DNA of 6,979 bases from NCBI GenBank assembly GCA_016844515.1, contig JAERMP010000135.1:1-6979 (forward strand), written 5' to 3'. This DNA comes from Thermoleophilia bacterium (GTDB lineage: Bacteria > Actinomycetota > Thermoleophilia > Gaiellales > Gaiellaceae). This document shows positions 6,108 through 6,979 of this stretch, piece after piece; position 1 is the stretch's first letter; the number at the start of each line of letters is the position of its first letter. The notes below the pieces were generated by a model. It ran no database searches and was not told the origin of the DNA. It saw only the letters and a program-made list of their open reading frames with translations. The translations under genes and the position numbers were made by a program.

Positions 6108-6134
6108 CCGAAGGCCCGCACCGCGGGTCTTCGG
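6108..6134 (-). terminator. Hairpin downstream of metK, probable terminator
   Basis: A 12-bp stem (CCGAAGGCCCGC with GCGGGTCTTCGG, one G-U pair) and loop ACC lie 20 bp past the metK stop on the minus strand. No U-run follows in that direction. Read on the plus strand it is followed by CGTCTCTCCTT, so it could serve both directions. Confidence 0.55.
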
Positions 6135-6154
6135 CGTCTCTCCTTGGCTCTCCC

Positions 6155-6979
6155 TCAGGAAACGGCCGACTCCGACAGAAGGCCAGCGGCTGCGCGCAGC
6201 GCATCCGCCTTGTCCATGCGCTCCCAGGTGAAGTCCCGGTCGTCACGACCGAAGTGGCCGTACGCTGCCGTCTTCGCGTAGATCGGGCGACGAAGGTCGA
6301 GGTCGCGAATGATCGCACCGGGCCGAAGGTCGAAGTGCTCGGAGATGAGCTGTTCGATGGTCGCGAGCGGCAAGGTCTCCGTTCCGAAGCACTCGACGTT
6401 GACGCTCATGGGGCAGCGATCGGCCAAGCCGGCGGCAACGACGTTCTTGGCGACATGGCGCGCTGCATACGCGGCTGAGCGATCGACCTTGGTCGGATCC
6501 TTGCCCGAGAACGCGCCACCACCGTGGGGGGCCGCCCCGCCGTACGTGTCCACGACGATCTTGCGCCCGGTCAAGCCGGTGTCGCCCATCGGGCCGCCGA
6601 TGACGAACTTCCCGGTGGGGTTCACGTACAGGAAGTCCTTCTCCCCTAGCCGATGCGGATCGAAGAGCTCACGAAAGTCCGCGTGGAGGATCGGCTCGAC
6701 GACGTGCTCGAGCAGGTCTGGCTTCAGTAGCGTCTCGACATCGAGACCGTCCCGATGCTGGGTCGAGATCAGCACGCGCTCGATCTCGACAGGGCGTTGA
6801 ATCCCGTGCTCGTCCACCTCGTAGCGCACCGTCACCTGCGACTTGCCGTCGGGCCTGAGATAGGGGAGCACGTTCGCCTTTCGCACCTCGGCCAGACGCT
6901 TCGTGAGCCGGTGCGCGATCAGGATCGGGAGCGGCATGAGCTCGCTCGTCTCGCGCGTCGCGTAGCCGAACATCATCCC
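6155..6979 (-). CDS. metK: S-adenosylmethionine synthetase (MetK), C-terminal part, cut by the window edge
   Basis: MetK makes S-adenosylmethionine from methionine and ATP in the cytoplasm. The 274 visible residues start inside the conserved [11 protein letters not shown] segment, so about 120 N-terminal residues lie beyond the window. Clear marks are [105 protein letters not shown] and [12 protein letters not shown]. After GLADRC the chain passes directly to [12 protein letters not shown]: compared with E. coli MetK, about 12 residues containing the YAIGVA strand are missing in frame (junction at 6412/6413). The rest is well kept, with no stop or frameshift. Either the lineage has a shortened MetK, the gene is impaired, or the base sequence has a 36-base loss. 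Confidence 0.95.
   Translation of the reverse strand, partial: GMMFGYATRETSELMPLPILIAHRLTKRLAEVRKANVLPYLRPDGKSQVTVRYEVDEHGIQRPVEIERVLISTQHRDGLDVETLLKPDLLEHVVEPILHADFRELFDPHRLGEKDFLYVNPTGKFVIGGPMGDTGLTGRKIVVDTYGGAAPHGGGAFSGKDPTKVDRSAAYAARHVAKNVVAAGLADRCPMSVNVECFGTETLPLATIEQLISEHFDLRPGAIIRDLDLRRPIYAKTAAYGHFGRDDRDFTWERMDKADALRAAAGLLSESAVS

Noticed and set aside
5608..6318. 236-codon minus-strand frame between the exported-protein gene and metK
   Set aside because: It overlaps both genes in the wrong frame, crosses the terminator and shows no recognisable protein features.
1..6979. tRNA, rRNA, CRISPR array, transposase gene or defence system
   Set aside because: None seen on either strand; the only mobile-like feature is the non-coding palindromic element.

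Overview
The window is high-GC DNA with GTG starts, actinobacterial gene content and priA and metK on the same strand. It most resembles an actinobacterial-type chromosome, possibly a deep-branching class such as Thermoleophilia. That placement is inferred from protein character, not from any search. One supporting point is that this PriA keeps an intact Walker A motif, which mycobacterial-type PriA proteins are annotated as lacking.

Layout: two housekeeping genes lie on the minus strand at the edges and both run off the window. The 5' part of priA (replication restart helicase) is at 1-557. The 3' part of metK (S-adenosylmethionine synthetase) is at 6155-6979. Between them is a plus-strand block of five genes. 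The first three form an iron(III)-type ABC importer: ATPase (672-1691), secreted substrate-binding protein (1778-2800) and a fused two-domain permease (2797-4410, overlapping the previous stop by four bases). They are followed by a DtxR/MntR-family metal-dependent repressor (4587-5273) and a small exported helical protein of unknown function (5377-5964), which ends at a strong intrinsic terminator.

Regulation is unusually legible. The same perfect 7-4-7 palindrome, TGTAAGG-N4-CCTTACA, sits directly before the ATPase gene (655-672) and before the binding-protein gene (1723-1740). With a DtxR-family gene two genes downstream, this is the likely operator of a local metal-sensing circuit: metal-loaded repressor shuts off import. 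The repressor departs from DtxR at several positions that hold its primary metal site. A second, different signal is two arrays of 11-bp phased CTYA direct repeats. One (5280-5323) lies before the exported-protein gene. The other (6016-6059) lies just after its terminator, where no protein gene follows on that strand. This form suggests an OmpR/PhoB-type response regulator and perhaps a short untranslated RNA.

Two structural oddities stand out. A 169-bp palindromic element with perfect 20-bp terminal inverted repeats (4408-4576) fills the space between the permease and the repressor; it supplies the permease stop codon and ends at the repressor's ribosome binding site. Also, the partial MetK appears to lack a block of about 12 residues that is strongly conserved in the family.
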